The notes under the pieces were generated by a model. It saw only the letters and a list, made by a program, of their open reading frames with translations. It was not told the origin of the DNA and searched no databases. The position numbers and the translations under genes are program-made. Source: Bradyrhizobium liaoningense (GTDB lineage Bacteria > Pseudomonadota > Alphaproteobacteria > Rhizobiales > Xanthobacteraceae). From it: a DNA stretch of 64,000 bases. Within the stretch, counting starts at the first letter, position 1. The number at the start of each line of letters is the position of its first letter. The stretch covers positions 1-64,000 of the forward strand of contig NZ_JAFCJS010000014.1 in the NCBI RefSeq assembly GCF_018130825.1, in the 5' to 3' direction. Positions 1 through 8,653 of the stretch are shown here, piece by piece.

Positions 1-59
1 AACTCCGCCCCATGGCAACACCTCCTCCAGGAAGTGTTGCACTTCGTTTGTGAACTCAG

Positions 60-159
60 GGGACCCATAACCACAGGCCGTAGTTTGGCGAAGACTGGTG
101 ACTCCGATCTCGCGCCACAACTCCTGCCTGTGAGTATGGGTCCCGGCCTTCGCCGGGAC
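60..159. repeat. Palindromic intergenic element
   Basis: Arms at 60-78 and 126-144 are inverted repeats matching at 17 of 19 positions, enclosing about 47 nt. The right arm runs directly into a perfect 8-bp hairpin (GTCCCGGC, loop CTTC, GCCGGGAC, 140-159). No coding sequence is credible in 1-187. The architecture resembles the dispersed palindromic elements of bradyrhizobia, which is an inference. Confidence 0.6.
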
Positions 160-187
160 GACGCTGAGGAGACAGCTCGCGCCAACC

Positions 188-481
188 CTACGCCAGCGTA
201 TGCACGATCACCGGCCCCGCGGCGGCGTGCGCGTCGCCGGCGAGCAGCGGGCCGAGATTCTTCTCGATCCAGGCGATGGCGCGCTTGTTCGCCTCCTCGG
301 CCTGCTCGAACTTGTCGAAGATCGAGATCGCGGTGACCGTGTCGTCGCCGGCATAGACGACGTAATAGGCGCGGAAACCGTCGACATCGCTGATGATCGG
401 AACGGCGCCGTCCTTGATGCGACGCGTCAGCTCTTCCGCACTCCCGCTTTTCGCCTTGGCCTGACGGATGGCGGCATACAT
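188..481 (-). CDS. Conserved small protein, possible dimeric alpha/beta-barrel fold
   Basis: A 97-residue protein beginning MYAAIRQAKAKSGS. The start at 481 is chosen because GGGGAGGA lies just upstream of this ATG, whereas the 23 codons that could extend it upstream have no comparable site. No signal peptide or membrane segment is visible. The N-terminal pattern (an R-x-AKAK-x-GS-x-EEL helix) and a strand reading FRAYYVVYAGDD recall antibiotic-biosynthesis-monooxygenase-like ferredoxin folds, but no catalytic residue can be assigned. It stands alone, facing the secreted HExxH gene across about 220 nt. The function is unknown. Confidence 0.7.
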   Translation of the reverse strand: MYAAIRQAKAKSGSAEELTRRIKDGAVPIISDVDGFRAYYVVYAGDDTVTAISIFDKFEQAEEANKRAIAWIEKNLGPLLAGDAHAAAGPVIVHTLA

Positions 482-699
482 GGCATCCTCCCCTTCCGGC
501 TGTTTGAAGCTTGGTGCTGTGAGCTTACACCTGACGGCAAACCCCGTCATCCTTGGTTAACCCCGCCCTAATCCGTCTCCCCGATCCGCAACCAACGGTT
601 AAGCACGCCTCAACATCGCTGCCTTAGTCTCGCCCCACTCACTTTTCGCAAACAACGGCGGCCTATCCTGCCGGGCGAAGTGACATCAGGGGGTTCATC

Positions 700-1500
700 A
701 TGCGCATTGCGTTGCTGCTGACCGCGACCATCGTCGGCGCGCTCTTTGCCAATCCGTCCAGGGCCGGTTCGCTCGATGCCGACGCGGCGCAAGCGTTGCC
801 GCCGGGCTTCCAGAGCTACCGCGGCTACATGTTCGACATCTCCGAGAACCGCGACCGCAAGGACGTCGACAAGCTCACCGAGAACCTCAAGAGCCAGATC
901 GACGTCGTCGAAGGCGTCGGCCTCTCCCCGCGCGTGCTGCGCTTCTTCCACACCGTTCCGATCGTCGCGAGCGAGCTCGCCTGCCTCGACGAAGGCGCCG
1001 CCACCGCCTGCTACGGCCGGGTCACGCCGGACATGCAGCGCACCGCGCCCCGGGCCCTGACGGTCTGGGACCCCGCCAAGCAGCGCTGGACCAATCCCAA
1101 TGCCGTCGACCTCGCGGTCGATTCGGGCCTCGGCGTGATCATGCTGCGGCCGGACATGATGCGCTACGAGAAGGAGGCCGTGCTGCTGCACGAGATGCTG
1201 CACGCCTTCCACGCGCGGCTGCTGCCGGACGGCTACGCCAACAAGGGCGTGATCGGCTATTATGCCCTGGCCAAGTCCAAGGACATGCTGCCCAAGGAAT
1301 CCTATGCGATGAAGAACCCGATGGAGTTCTTCGCCGTCACCGCCAGCATCTTCCTCTCCGGAAAGAGCGAATTCCACGATCCCAAGTCGCGCGAGACGCT
1401 CAAGGAGAAGATGCCGGACTATTACAAATACCTCGTCGGCGTATTCGGCTTCGACCCCGACCCGGCAGCATCGAGCGGCCCGGTTGCCTCGCTGAAGTGA
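700..1500 (+). CDS. Secreted HExxH zinc-metallopeptidase-like protein
   Basis: A 266-residue protein with a signal peptide (residues 1-22, MRIALLLTATIVGALF core). Residues 164-168 read HEMLH, a gluzincin-type HExxH zinc site, and Glu209 in NPMEFFAV is placed to be the third zinc ligand about 41 residues later. This suggests a periplasmic or secreted metallopeptidase. I do not recognise the family. The arrangement recalls the C-terminal catalytic domain seen in some lethal-factor-like proteins, but the rest of the sequence is unlike them. It is preceded by a G-rich ribosome site (AGGGGG) and followed by a strong rho-independent terminator, so it is probably monocistronic. Confidence 0.75.
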   Translation: MRIALLLTATIVGALFANPSRAGSLDADAAQALPPGFQSYRGYMFDISENRDRKDVDKLTENLKSQIDVVEGVGLSPRVLRFFHTVPIVASELACLDEGAATACYGRVTPDMQRTAPRALTVWDPAKQRWTNPNAVDLAVDSGLGVIMLRPDMMRYEKEAVLLHEMLHAFHARLLPDGYANKGVIGYYALAKSKDMLPKESYAMKNPMEFFAVTASIFLSGKSEFHDPKSRETLKEKMPDYYKYLVGVFGFDPDPAASSGPVASLK

Positions 1501-1526
1501 GGCGAAACACCGCCAGAACACAGAAG

Positions 1527-1553
1527 AGCCGCGCAAAATGCGCGGCTTTTTTG
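1527..1553 (+). terminator. Rho-independent terminator
   Basis: A perfect 8-bp stem AGCCGCGC/GCGCGGCT with loop AAAAT, followed by TTTTTTG, 26 nt after the stop codon of the secreted HExxH gene. Confidence 0.9.
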
Positions 1554-1663
1554 TTTTGGGTGCCGGAAGCTGCGGATGACGGGCGGCCGCCAATTGCCAA
1601 GGTGGGGCCCGATCTGCATAGTCCCGCCCGCATCGATACCTGTTTTCAAGAGGATGGAAGAAC

Positions 1664-2017
1664 ATGGCGGACGCCGACCTGGATGTCGTGATCCGGCAAC
1701 TGGCCAGACAGCTGCATACGGGCCTGATGACCCGCGCCAAGGAGCGGCGGGATCGCTTCAACGGCCTTGCGGCCAAGGCCAAGGGCAAGGAGACCGGCGA
1801 CCGCTTCAAGATGATGGCCAAGGCCACCATGGAGCAGGCCACCGCCGCCGCCAAGCGCCTGCAGATGTCCGCCGACAACGTCGCCGACAGCTACGCCCGC
1901 GCGATGCGCCTCGCCGCCAGCGCGCCTGTCACTGTGAAGGTGGAGAAGAAGGCGAAGGACGAGAAGCCGGCGAAGAAGGCCAAAGCCAAGAAGGCGAAGG
2001 CCAAGAAGGCGAAGTAA
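1664..2017 (+). CDS. Small protein with Lys/Ala-rich (histone-H1-like) tail
   Basis: A 117-residue protein. Residues 1-85 are predicted helical and soluble. From about residue 88 the sequence becomes a basic low-complexity tail of AK, KK and KAK units (KKAKAKKAKAKKAK at the end). Such tails in bacteria are typical of nucleic-acid-binding proteins such as H1-like Hc1 or the C terminus of mycobacterial HupB. DNA or RNA binding is therefore inferred from composition only. It starts with ATG after GAGGATGGAAGAAC. A palindromic repeat follows 12 nt after the stop. Confidence 0.75.
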   Translation: MADADLDVVIRQLARQLHTGLMTRAKERRDRFNGLAAKAKGKETGDRFKMMAKATMEQATAAAKRLQMSADNVADSYARAMRLAASAPVTVKVEKKAKDEKPAKKAKAKKAKAKKAK

Positions 2018-2029
2018 GCGCGGTCCCTT

Positions 2030-2171
2030 CCCTTCTCCCCTTGCGGGAGAAGGTGGCGCGAAGCGCCCGATGAGGGGTTCTCTCCACTCGCAAGATTGTT
2101 CGTGAGGATAGAACCCCCTCACCCGTCTCGCCGCTACGCGGCGAGCCACCCTCTCCCGCAAGGGAAGAGGG
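2030..2171. repeat. Palindromic repeat, CCCTTCTCCC/GGGAGAGGG family
   Basis: The outer arms are CCCTTCTCCC-CTTGCGGGAGAAGG and CCACCCTCTCCCGCAAGGGA. The inner parts (GGTGGCGCGAAGCGCCCGATGAGGGG and its complement-like partner) are also self-complementary. Related elements lie at 11853-12003, 22977-23157 and 23706-23867. It fills the gap between the Lys-rich gene and the TPR gene and may act as a bidirectional terminator. Confidence 0.75.
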
Positions 2172-2200
2172 TGCAGCGGCGAATGCCGCTTTAGGTATCC

Positions 2201-2842
2201 CTACCGCCTTGGCGTGGTGAGCCGGGTCGGCTCGGCGCTGGCGAGTTCGGCGAGCTTGGCGCGCGCGGCATCGCGGGTGCGGACGTCCTTGCCGGGCGGA
2301 AGCGCCAGCGCTGCTTCGAAATCGGCGCGCGCGTCGTCGAGCTGGCCGCGGGCGAGAAATGCCAGACCACGGTCGAGGCGCGCCTGCGCATCGGAGGGAT
2401 CGAGGCGCACCGCCGTGTTGTAGCTCAGGATGGCGCGGTCGAGATCGCCGGTGGCCGCGAGCGCGAGGCCGCGCTGGTGATAGGGCGCGGCGTGCTTGGG
2501 ATCATGCGCGATCGCCTCGTCATAATCCTCGATGGCCAGCTCCAGATCACCGTTCTGCCGGCGTGCGAGCGCGCGGTCGCGATAGAGCGAGGCGCGGTTG
2601 GGATTGAGGTGGATGGCCTCGTCGAAATCGGCGATCGCCCGGCGGAAGTCGCCATGGCGCAACGCGATCCGTCCGCGTCCCTCATAGGCAAAGGCGATCA
2701 GCGAGCCGCGCAGCGGCGAGAAGCCGATCACGGCCGCGCAAATATCGGGATCGTCCTCGTCCCCGCAATTGACGACCATATGCGTGGACAGGCCGACGAG
2801 CACGGCCAGGACGATCAGCAATGGTACGGCAACTCTGGTCAT
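2201..2842 (-). CDS. Membrane-anchored tetratricopeptide-repeat protein
   Basis: A 213-residue protein if started at the ATG encoding MTRVAVPLL. This places a hydrophobic segment at residues 4-24 (VPLLIVLAVLVGLSTHMVV) at the N terminus as an uncleaved anchor or signal sequence. At least four TPR motifs follow, recognisable by repeats such as RGRIALRHGDFRRAIADFDEAI, YRDRALARRQNGDLELAIEDYDEAI and HQRGLALAATGDLDRAILSYNTAV. These form a protein-interaction scaffold, probably facing the periplasm. An upstream extension of 19 codons is open but lies before the anchor and is less likely. The partner is unknown. Confidence 0.8.
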   Translation of the reverse strand: MTRVAVPLLIVLAVLVGLSTHMVVNCGDEDDPDICAAVIGFSPLRGSLIAFAYEGRGRIALRHGDFRRAIADFDEAIHLNPNRASLYRDRALARRQNGDLELAIEDYDEAIAHDPKHAAPYHQRGLALAATGDLDRAILSYNTAVRLDPSDAQARLDRGLAFLARGQLDDARADFEAALALPPGKDVRTRDAARAKLAELASAEPTRLTTPRR

Positions 2843-2977
2843 CTTCGACGCCGGCCGGCATTGCGCCGGCCACGCATCCCCTTTCGAAGGAAATCTCACG
2901 GCGAGGTGTTAGCACCCGCCGCGACGATCCTGTGTGCGCCAGGTCACAAAGCCCCGCGCAAATCCTGCCCGGTTCCA

Positions 2978-3937
2978 TCAGCCCCAGGGACCGCGTGAAG
3001 GACCACGTGAGGGACCGCGCCAGGACGAGCGGCCCCACGGGCCTTGCGGCGGATAGTTCTCGTTGGCGCCCAGCGACGGCGCCGCATGCGCGCCAAGCTC
3101 GGCCGCGAGCTGTTGAAGCGCCGCGATGCGGTTCTGCGTCGAGGGATGGGTGGTGAAGAGATTGTCCATACCATGCCCAGACAGCGGATTGATGATGAAC
3201 ATGTGCGCGGTCGCGGGATTGCGCTCGGCCTCAAAGTTCGGGACCTGGTGCGCGGCGCCCTCGATCTTCATCAGAGCCGAGGCGAGCCACATCGGCTGGC
3301 CGACGATGCGGCCGCCGAGATTGTCCGCTGCATATTCGCGGGTGCGGCTGATCGCCATCTGCACCAGCATGGCGCCGAGCGGGGCCAGGATCATCAGCAG
3401 GATCGAGCCGACGATGCCCGGGCCGCTGTTGTTGTCGCGATGACCGCCGAAGAACATGCCGAATTGGGCGAGCATGGAGATGGCACCCGCAATGGTCGCG
3501 GTGATCGTCATCAACAGCGTGTCGTGATGCTTGATGTGCGCGAGCTCGTGCGCGATCACGCCGGCGAGCTCCTCGCGGCTGAGCTGGTTCATCAGACCGG
3601 TGGTGACGGCGACTGCGGCGTTCTCGGGGTTGCGGCCGGTCGCGAATGCATTGGGCTGCGCCTCGTCCATCACGAATACGCGCGGCATGGGCAGGCCAGC
3701 GCGGCCCGCAAGTTCCGCAACGAGTCCGACCAGTTCCGGCGCACTGGCGCGATCGACCTGATGGGCGCCGTACATCGACAGCACCATGCGGTCGGAGTTC
3801 CAGTAGGTGAAGAGATTGGTCGCGGCAGCAATGACGAGCGCGATCATGGCACCGGAGGCCCCGCCAATCAGATAGCCCACCCCCATGAACAGGGCGGTGA
3901 GGCCTGCGAGCAGCATTGCGGTACGAAGATAGTTCAT
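2978..3937 (-). CDS. htpX: Membrane zinc protease HtpX
   Basis: A 319-residue M48 peptidase that degrades misfolded inner-membrane proteins. The start MNYLRTAMLLAGL is preceded by CAGGAGAC; the longer reading frame upstream lacks homology-like sequence. Transmembrane segments lie at about 7-25, 28-45, 145-165 and 180-200. The zinc site HELAH is at 130-134, and the third ligand Glu is in SRTREYAAD. The C-terminal 25 residues are an unusual Gly/Pro/Arg/Trp tail with GPSRGP repeats, an extension beyond the enterobacterial enzyme. It appears monocistronic. In other bacteria htpX is induced by envelope stress; no sigma-32 promoter was recognised here. Confidence 0.95.
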   Translation of the reverse strand: MNYLRTAMLLAGLTALFMGVGYLIGGASGAMIALVIAAATNLFTYWNSDRMVLSMYGAHQVDRASAPELVGLVAELAGRAGLPMPRVFVMDEAQPNAFATGRNPENAAVAVTTGLMNQLSREELAGVIAHELAHIKHHDTLLMTITATIAGAISMLAQFGMFFGGHRDNNSGPGIVGSILLMILAPLGAMLVQMAISRTREYAADNLGGRIVGQPMWLASALMKIEGAAHQVPNFEAERNPATAHMFIINPLSGHGMDNLFTTHPSTQNRIAALQQLAAELGAHAAPSLGANENYPPQGPWGRSSWRGPSRGPSRGPWG

Positions 3938-4214
3938 GGCCGTCTCCTGGAACGGCCGCGGGCAAGCCTCCGGCCGGCCCCTTCGAGGTATGGATGCAGG
4001 CAGCCGCTGCAAGGTTCGTGCGTCGCCGGGCCGCAGATTCATTGCGGTGCGGCCAGCCTTTCCCTCCTCGCTAAATCTTGACCGGGATTTACACAAAAAC
4101 GCGCGTCGGCGCTTAGCAACCTGGAAAGCGCAGGCTCGGCTAAATCGGCGGTAGCCGGGCACACCGCATGGTTGTCGTGCATTGACCCGGTTCCGTTGAC
4201 ATTGCGTCAGCACG

Positions 4215-5579
4215 GTGACCGTCATGATCGATCGCTCTCGCGCCGCTTCCACCGAGCCAGCATCCGCTGCCCCGCCTCACGACGCCAAGGAGGCCAAAGG
4301 TGACGCCAAGGGATTGCAGGAGGCACTGCACGAGCAGCTGTTCGCCAATGACGACCACGGTCATTCGCCCGAGGCGCAGGCGCCGGCGGAACCGCAGCGG
4401 CGCTGGCCGCACCTGCGACGTGGCGCCAAGATCGCCATCGGCCTTGCCATCCTTGCCGTGTTCGGCTGGTTGCCGCTGCGCGCGATCTGGGAATATTCGA
4501 GCGTCGAGGCCGTGCTGAATTCCCGCCTCGTCACCCTGCGCACGCCGATCGGCGGTCGCGTGGTGGCCGCCCAGCGCCTGACCGATCAGGCCAGGTTAGA
4601 CGCCGGCGCCGTGGTCTTGCGCGTGGTGAACTCGCGCGGCGACCGCACCCGGCTCGACGATCTCCGGCGGCAGAAATCGCGGCTGGAGAACGAGCGGCCG
4701 AGCCTCGCCGCCAAGCTCGCCTCCGCGCAAGCCGCGCAAAAGGACCTGGCGCGGCAGGCCGCGCAATTCCGCGACGGACGGGTGCTTCAGCTCGAGGCCC
4801 GCATTGCGGAGATCCAGACCTCGATCGAGGCGGCCGCGGCGCGGCGGGACGAGGCCAGCGCCGCCGTCGAGCGCGCCTCCTCGCTGGCGAAAACCGGCAA
4901 TGTCTCGACCGTCGAGCTGGCGCGGCTGACGCGCGAGCTCTCGGTGTCGCAGCAGACCGAGCTCGGTGCACGCAAGCGGCTGGATGCCGCCAAGGTCGAG
5001 CTCACAGCGGCACGGAGCGGCTCCTTCCTCGGCGACAGCTACAACGATCGTCCGAGCTCGGTGCAGCGCGAGGAGGAGATGCGCCAGCGCGCCAGCGACC
5101 TCGAGGCCGATCTCGCACGCGTCGACACCGAGATCGCCTGGCTCGGCAGCGAGATCATCGTCGAGGAGGTCCGCTTCGCCGATCTCTCCGAGGCCAACAT
5201 CACGACACCCGTCTCAGGGCGCGTCTGGGAGATGATGACCTCGCCCGGCGAGGACGTGCAGGCCGGCCAGCCCCTGCTCAAGGTGCTCGATTGCAGCAGC
5301 GCCGTCATCACCGCGAACGTCACCGAGAATGTCTACAACCGCCTGCAGCTCGGCGACCACGCGACATTCGAGCCGAACGACGGCGGCGCGCCGATCTCCG
5401 GCACCGTGGTCAATCTGACGGGCGCCGCCGGCGCGCCCGCCAATCTCGCCATCAATCCCGACGCGCTGAGCAAGGAGCCGTATCGCGTGACCGTTGCGCT
5501 TGCCGATGCCGCCGCCCACGGCTGCACGGTGGGACGCACCGGCCGCGTCGTGTTCGCAAGGCATGAGACCGCGCCGTGA
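4215..5579 (+). CDS. HlyD-type membrane-fusion protein of a polysaccharide synthase pair
   Basis: A 454-residue (GTG start) or 451-residue (ATG at 4224) protein. It has a charged cytoplasmic N terminus, one transmembrane segment at about 71-90, a biotinyl-lipoyl-like strand (VVAAQRLTDQARLDAGAVV), a long coiled-coil hairpin rich in Ala, Glu and Arg (about 140-285), and a second barrel part with TTPVSGRVWEMMTSPGEDV. No ABC exporter or TolC partner is adjacent. Instead the stop codon overlaps the GTG start of a cellulose-synthase-like glycosyltransferase. The pair resembles alginate Alg44 or rhizobial BgsB, which help glucan cross the periplasm. The specific polymer is unknown. Confidence 0.8.
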   Translation: MTVMIDRSRAASTEPASAAPPHDAKEAKGDAKGLQEALHEQLFANDDHGHSPEAQAPAEPQRRWPHLRRGAKIAIGLAILAVFGWLPLRAIWEYSSVEAVLNSRLVTLRTPIGGRVVAAQRLTDQARLDAGAVVLRVVNSRGDRTRLDDLRRQKSRLENERPSLAAKLASAQAAQKDLARQAAQFRDGRVLQLEARIAEIQTSIEAAAARRDEASAAVERASSLAKTGNVSTVELARLTRELSVSQQTELGARKRLDAAKVELTAARSGSFLGDSYNDRPSSVQREEEMRQRASDLEADLARVDTEIAWLGSEIIVEEVRFADLSEANITTPVSGRVWEMMTSPGEDVQAGQPLLKVLDCSSAVITANVTENVYNRLQLGDHATFEPNDGGAPISGTVVNLTGAAGAPANLAINPDALSKEPYRVTVALADAAAHGCTVGRTGRVVFARHETAP

Positions 5580-7516
5580 CGAGCGCGCTGACGCCCGGCC
5601 TGATAGCGCTCGGCGCCTTCCTGGCGATCGTGCCGCTGCTCCGGCGCGACAGCACGATGGCACGCTCATTCCTGGCCGTCGTGTCGCTGGTTCTCCTGCT
5701 GCGCTATCTCCAATGGCGCGTCACCGCGACCCTTCCTCCGCCGCATCTGACGGCGGATGCCGTGATCGGCTATCCTTTCATGCTGCTGGAGGCGGCTTCG
5801 CTGGTTGCGGTCTCACTGTCGCTGCTGTTCCTCAGTCGCACGCTCGACCGCACCAAGTCAGCCAGGATCGATGGCCGCGCCAGAGATCCGCGCGCGCCGC
5901 TGATCGACGTCTTCATCTGCACCTACAATGAGGAGCGATCGATCCTCGAGCGCACCATCATCGGCGCGACCGGCATGGCGTACGGCAATTATCGCGTCTG
6001 GGTGCTCGACGACGGAAGGCGACCCTGGCTGCGGCGGCTTTCGAGCGAACTCGGCTGCCATTATCTGACGCGGCCCGACAACCGCCACGCCAAGGCCGGC
6101 AACATCAATCATGCGCTCCGGCATGTCGGCGCGCTGCCGGAGCCGCCGCAATTCATCGCCGTTCTCGACGCGGATTTCGTGCCGCGGCCCGATTTCCTTT
6201 CGCGCACCGTCTCGCTGATGGACGATGCCTCGGTCGGCGTGGTGCAGACGCCGCAACACTTCATCAATCCCGACCCGATCCAGACCAACCTTGCCGCAAC
6301 CGACGTCTGGCCGGACGAGCAACGCTTCTTCTTCGACATCCTGCTGCCGGCGAAGGATGCCTGGGGTGTCGCCTTCTGCTGCGGCACCTCGTCGCTCATT
6401 CGCTATGCCGGGCTGGTGCGGATCGGCGGGTTTCCGACCGACTCGGTGACGGAAGATTATCTCGTCACGCTGCGCCTGAAGGAATACGGGCTCAACACGA
6501 TCTATCTCAACGAGCGATTGACCATCGGGCTCGCACCGGAAGGGTTGAAAGAATACATCACCCAGCGCGCCCGCTGGTGCCTCGGCCTGATGCAGATCGT
6601 GCGCGGCCGCAGCGGACCGCTGTCGCGGACGTCGAAGCTCTCCTTCATCGACCGGCTCTCGCTGGCCGATGCCTTCATGAGCTGGGCCGCGGTCTACACG
6701 TCGAAAGTGGCGGGGCTCGTGGTGCCCTGGCTGTTCCTGCTGTTCGGCATCAAGGCGGTTCGGGCCGACCTGACCGAGCTGCTGCGCTATTTTCTGCCGT
6801 TCTATGTCTGGCACGGTCTCACCATGGCCTGGCTGTCGCGCGGCCGCTCGCTCGCCATGATGACGGATGTCTCGCAACTCATCGCCGCGCCAGCGGTGCT
6901 GAAGGCGGTGGCAACCGGCCTGTTGAAGCCGAAAGGGCACAAGTTCAAGGTCACCGCGAAAGGCGGCGACCGTGACAGGCGTTTCGTCGAATGGCCGCTG
7001 CTGCGGCTCTATGGCAGCGCGCTTCTCATCACGCTCGCGGCCATCGCCTATGCCTTCATCCTGCATTTGCGCGGCGAGAACATCGCCTATGGCGGACTGG
7101 CGCTGGCCTGGAGCCTCTACAACGCGTTCATCCTCGCCGTGGTCTGCTTCGTCTGCATCGAGCAGCCGCGCAAGCGCAAGGCGGAGCGCTTCAACCGCAA
7201 TGAGCCGGTGCTGCTGCGCCAGGACGGCAGGTCGCATCTGGCGCGGCTCGCCGACATCTCCATCACTGGCGCCCGGCTGATCGATCCCGATCCGCCGAGG
7301 CCCGGTAGCACGATCGAATGTCGCATCTACGGCCGCTCGATCGCCGCGATCGTGGTGCGGCGGACCACGGACGGATTCGCAGTCCGGTTCGAGGAGGGCA
7401 TGGACACGCGCGTGCATGCGATCCGGGCCTTCTATGCCGGCGAATATGTCCGCGCCTATCAGGGCGTCCGGGCGCTGCCGGTCGGCAAAGCGCTGCTGAT
7501 GCGGCTGTTCGGCTAG
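5576..7516 (+). CDS. Cellulose-synthase-like family 2 glycosyltransferase with PilZ domain
   Basis: A 646-residue inner-membrane processive synthase. Its GT2 core shows all BcsA-type motifs: DDG at 145-147, KAGNIN at 173-178, DAD at 198-200, TED at 292-294 and QRARW at 330-334. The gating-loop motif FKVTAKG is at 457-463. There are N-terminal and C-terminal membrane clusters (about 8-90, 375-450, 478-530). A C-terminal PilZ domain carries RxxxR (534-538) and DxSxxG (560-565), the c-di-GMP ligand signature, so polymer synthesis is probably switched on by c-di-GMP. Start GTG overlaps the preceding stop. There is no BcsB, BcsC or cellulase gene nearby, so the product need not be cellulose; a BgsA-like mixed-linkage glucan is one possibility. 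Confidence 0.9.
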   Translation: MTSALTPGLIALGAFLAIVPLLRRDSTMARSFLAVVSLVLLLRYLQWRVTATLPPPHLTADAVIGYPFMLLEAASLVAVSLSLLFLSRTLDRTKSARIDGRARDPRAPLIDVFICTYNEERSILERTIIGATGMAYGNYRVWVLDDGRRPWLRRLSSELGCHYLTRPDNRHAKAGNINHALRHVGALPEPPQFIAVLDADFVPRPDFLSRTVSLMDDASVGVVQTPQHFINPDPIQTNLAATDVWPDEQRFFFDILLPAKDAWGVAFCCGTSSLIRYAGLVRIGGFPTDSVTEDYLVTLRLKEYGLNTIYLNERLTIGLAPEGLKEYITQRARWCLGLMQIVRGRSGPLSRTSKLSFIDRLSLADAFMSWAAVYTSKVAGLVVPWLFLLFGIKAVRADLTELLRYFLPFYVWHGLTMAWLSRGRSLAMMTDVSQLIAAPAVLKAVATGLLKPKGHKFKVTAKGGDRDRRFVEWPLLRLYGSALLITLAAIAYAFILHLRGENIAYGGLALAWSLYNAFILAVVCFVCIEQPRKRKAERFNRNEPVLLRQDGRSHLARLADISITGARLIDPDPPRPGSTIECRIYGRSIAAIVVRRTTDGFAVRFEEGMDTRVHAIRAFYAGEYVRAYQGVRALPVGKALLMRLFG

Positions 7517-7635
7517 GGTCTGCACGCGTGAACGTCAGCTCACACGGTTAACGATTCCCTTCCGAGCGGAATCGCTTCGAAGTTTGTTAAATTTTGCTGG
7601 GTACCTCTTTTGGGCATGATGACCTGGGGTACGAC

Positions 7636-8526
7636 ATGAGCAAGCGGGCCAAACGCAAGAAGGCAGAGGCCCTCGCAATACCCATGGCTGCGAGAGTTGC
7701 AATTGCGGCCGTGGCTGTCGCCGCAGCGGGATACGGTTTGCTGTTTCACCCCGCGAGCGTGCAGCCGGCGCGGAAGCCGTCCGCGCTCCAGGCCCAGGCC
7801 TCGTCAACGCCGGTCTACGTGGCAACGCCAGCTCGTGCATCGGCGCCGGTTGCGGCCGCGGCTACGGCTGCGATTCCGATTCCGATTCCGGCCCCGGCGC
7901 CTCTGGTCGAACCACCAAAAGCCGACGCCGGCGTTCCCGGAGCACTTGCTCGGCAAGTGGTTGACTACGCCAGCCGTCAGGCCCCGGGCACCGTGATCAT
8001 CGATACCGGAAACACATTCCTTTATTTCGTGCTGAACGACAGGCAGGCGATGCGCTATGGCATCGGTGTCGGCCGCGAAGGTTTCACGTGGTCGGGTGAA
8101 CAGACTGTAGCCCGCAAGGCAGAATGGCCGGACTGGCATCCGCCTGCCGAGATGGTTGGGCGTCAACCTTATCTGCCGCGGTTCATGGCGGGGGGCCCCG
8201 GCAATCCGCTCGGCGCCCGGGCGATGTATCTCGGCGAGACCGAATATCGCATTCACGGCACCAACAACCCCGATACGATCGGGAAGAAGGTTTCATCCGG
8301 CTGTATCCGGCTGACCAATGACGACGTCGTGGACCTCTATGAGCGCGTGAAAGTCGGAGCGAAAGTGATCGTGCTTCCGGCAACGGCTGCCCGCCGACCA
8401 TCGCAGGGACCGACGCCCGACGCCGCTTTCCGATTGCCGGACCCGGCATCGCCGTCGAAGCGGCCCCTGGCAGCCAACGCGCAGATGTTGTCACCCGGAC
8501 CGAAGATCGCCGAAGCCGTCCGGTAA
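7636..8526 (+). CDS. L,D-transpeptidase (YkuD family)
   Basis: A 296-residue periplasmic enzyme that forms 3-3 peptidoglycan cross-links or attaches proteins to peptidoglycan. An uncleaved signal anchor lies at about 17-36 behind a basic start (MSKRAKRKK). A Pro/Ala linker with an IPIPIPAPAP stretch follows. The YkuD domain (about 115-250) holds the catalytic motif with His207 (HGTNN) and Cys223 (SSGCIRL). Starting at 7636 puts the basic segment directly before the anchor. A 41-residue Pro/Ser-rich tail follows the domain. It stands after the synthase pair with 119 nt between and probably has its own promoter. Confidence 0.93.
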   Translation: MSKRAKRKKAEALAIPMAARVAIAAVAVAAAGYGLLFHPASVQPARKPSALQAQASSTPVYVATPARASAPVAAAATAAIPIPIPAPAPLVEPPKADAGVPGALARQVVDYASRQAPGTVIIDTGNTFLYFVLNDRQAMRYGIGVGREGFTWSGEQTVARKAEWPDWHPPAEMVGRQPYLPRFMAGGPGNPLGARAMYLGETEYRIHGTNNPDTIGKKVSSGCIRLTNDDVVDLYERVKVGAKVIVLPATAARRPSQGPTPDAAFRLPDPASPSKRPLAANAQMLSPGPKIAEAVR

Positions 8527-8653
8527 ACGCACGGCGAGCGCCCGGTCGCGAACCAGACTGGATGAGCCGGCCTGGCCTTGAGGGGATGGCCTGGGGCCGT
8601 CACTTCACATAAACTTCGGGCGAATCCACGCCCGCCTCCCCGCCGGAACCCCT

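Noticed and set aside
3938..4214. Possible promoter TTGACC at 4078 between htpX and the HlyD gene
   Set aside because: The region 17 nt downstream is GC-rich and has no -10 match. Nothing else can be supported in this 277-nt gap.
4215..5579. HlyD protein as part of a type I protein secretion system
   Set aside because: No ABC exporter or outer-membrane factor is adjacent, while a processive glycosyltransferase overlaps the gene; a polysaccharide role fits better.
7867..7910. IPIPIPAP simple repeat as a possible phase-variable tract
   Set aside because: The hexanucleotide repeat has only about three units, so slippage is unlikely, and it codes for a normal Pro/Ala linker.
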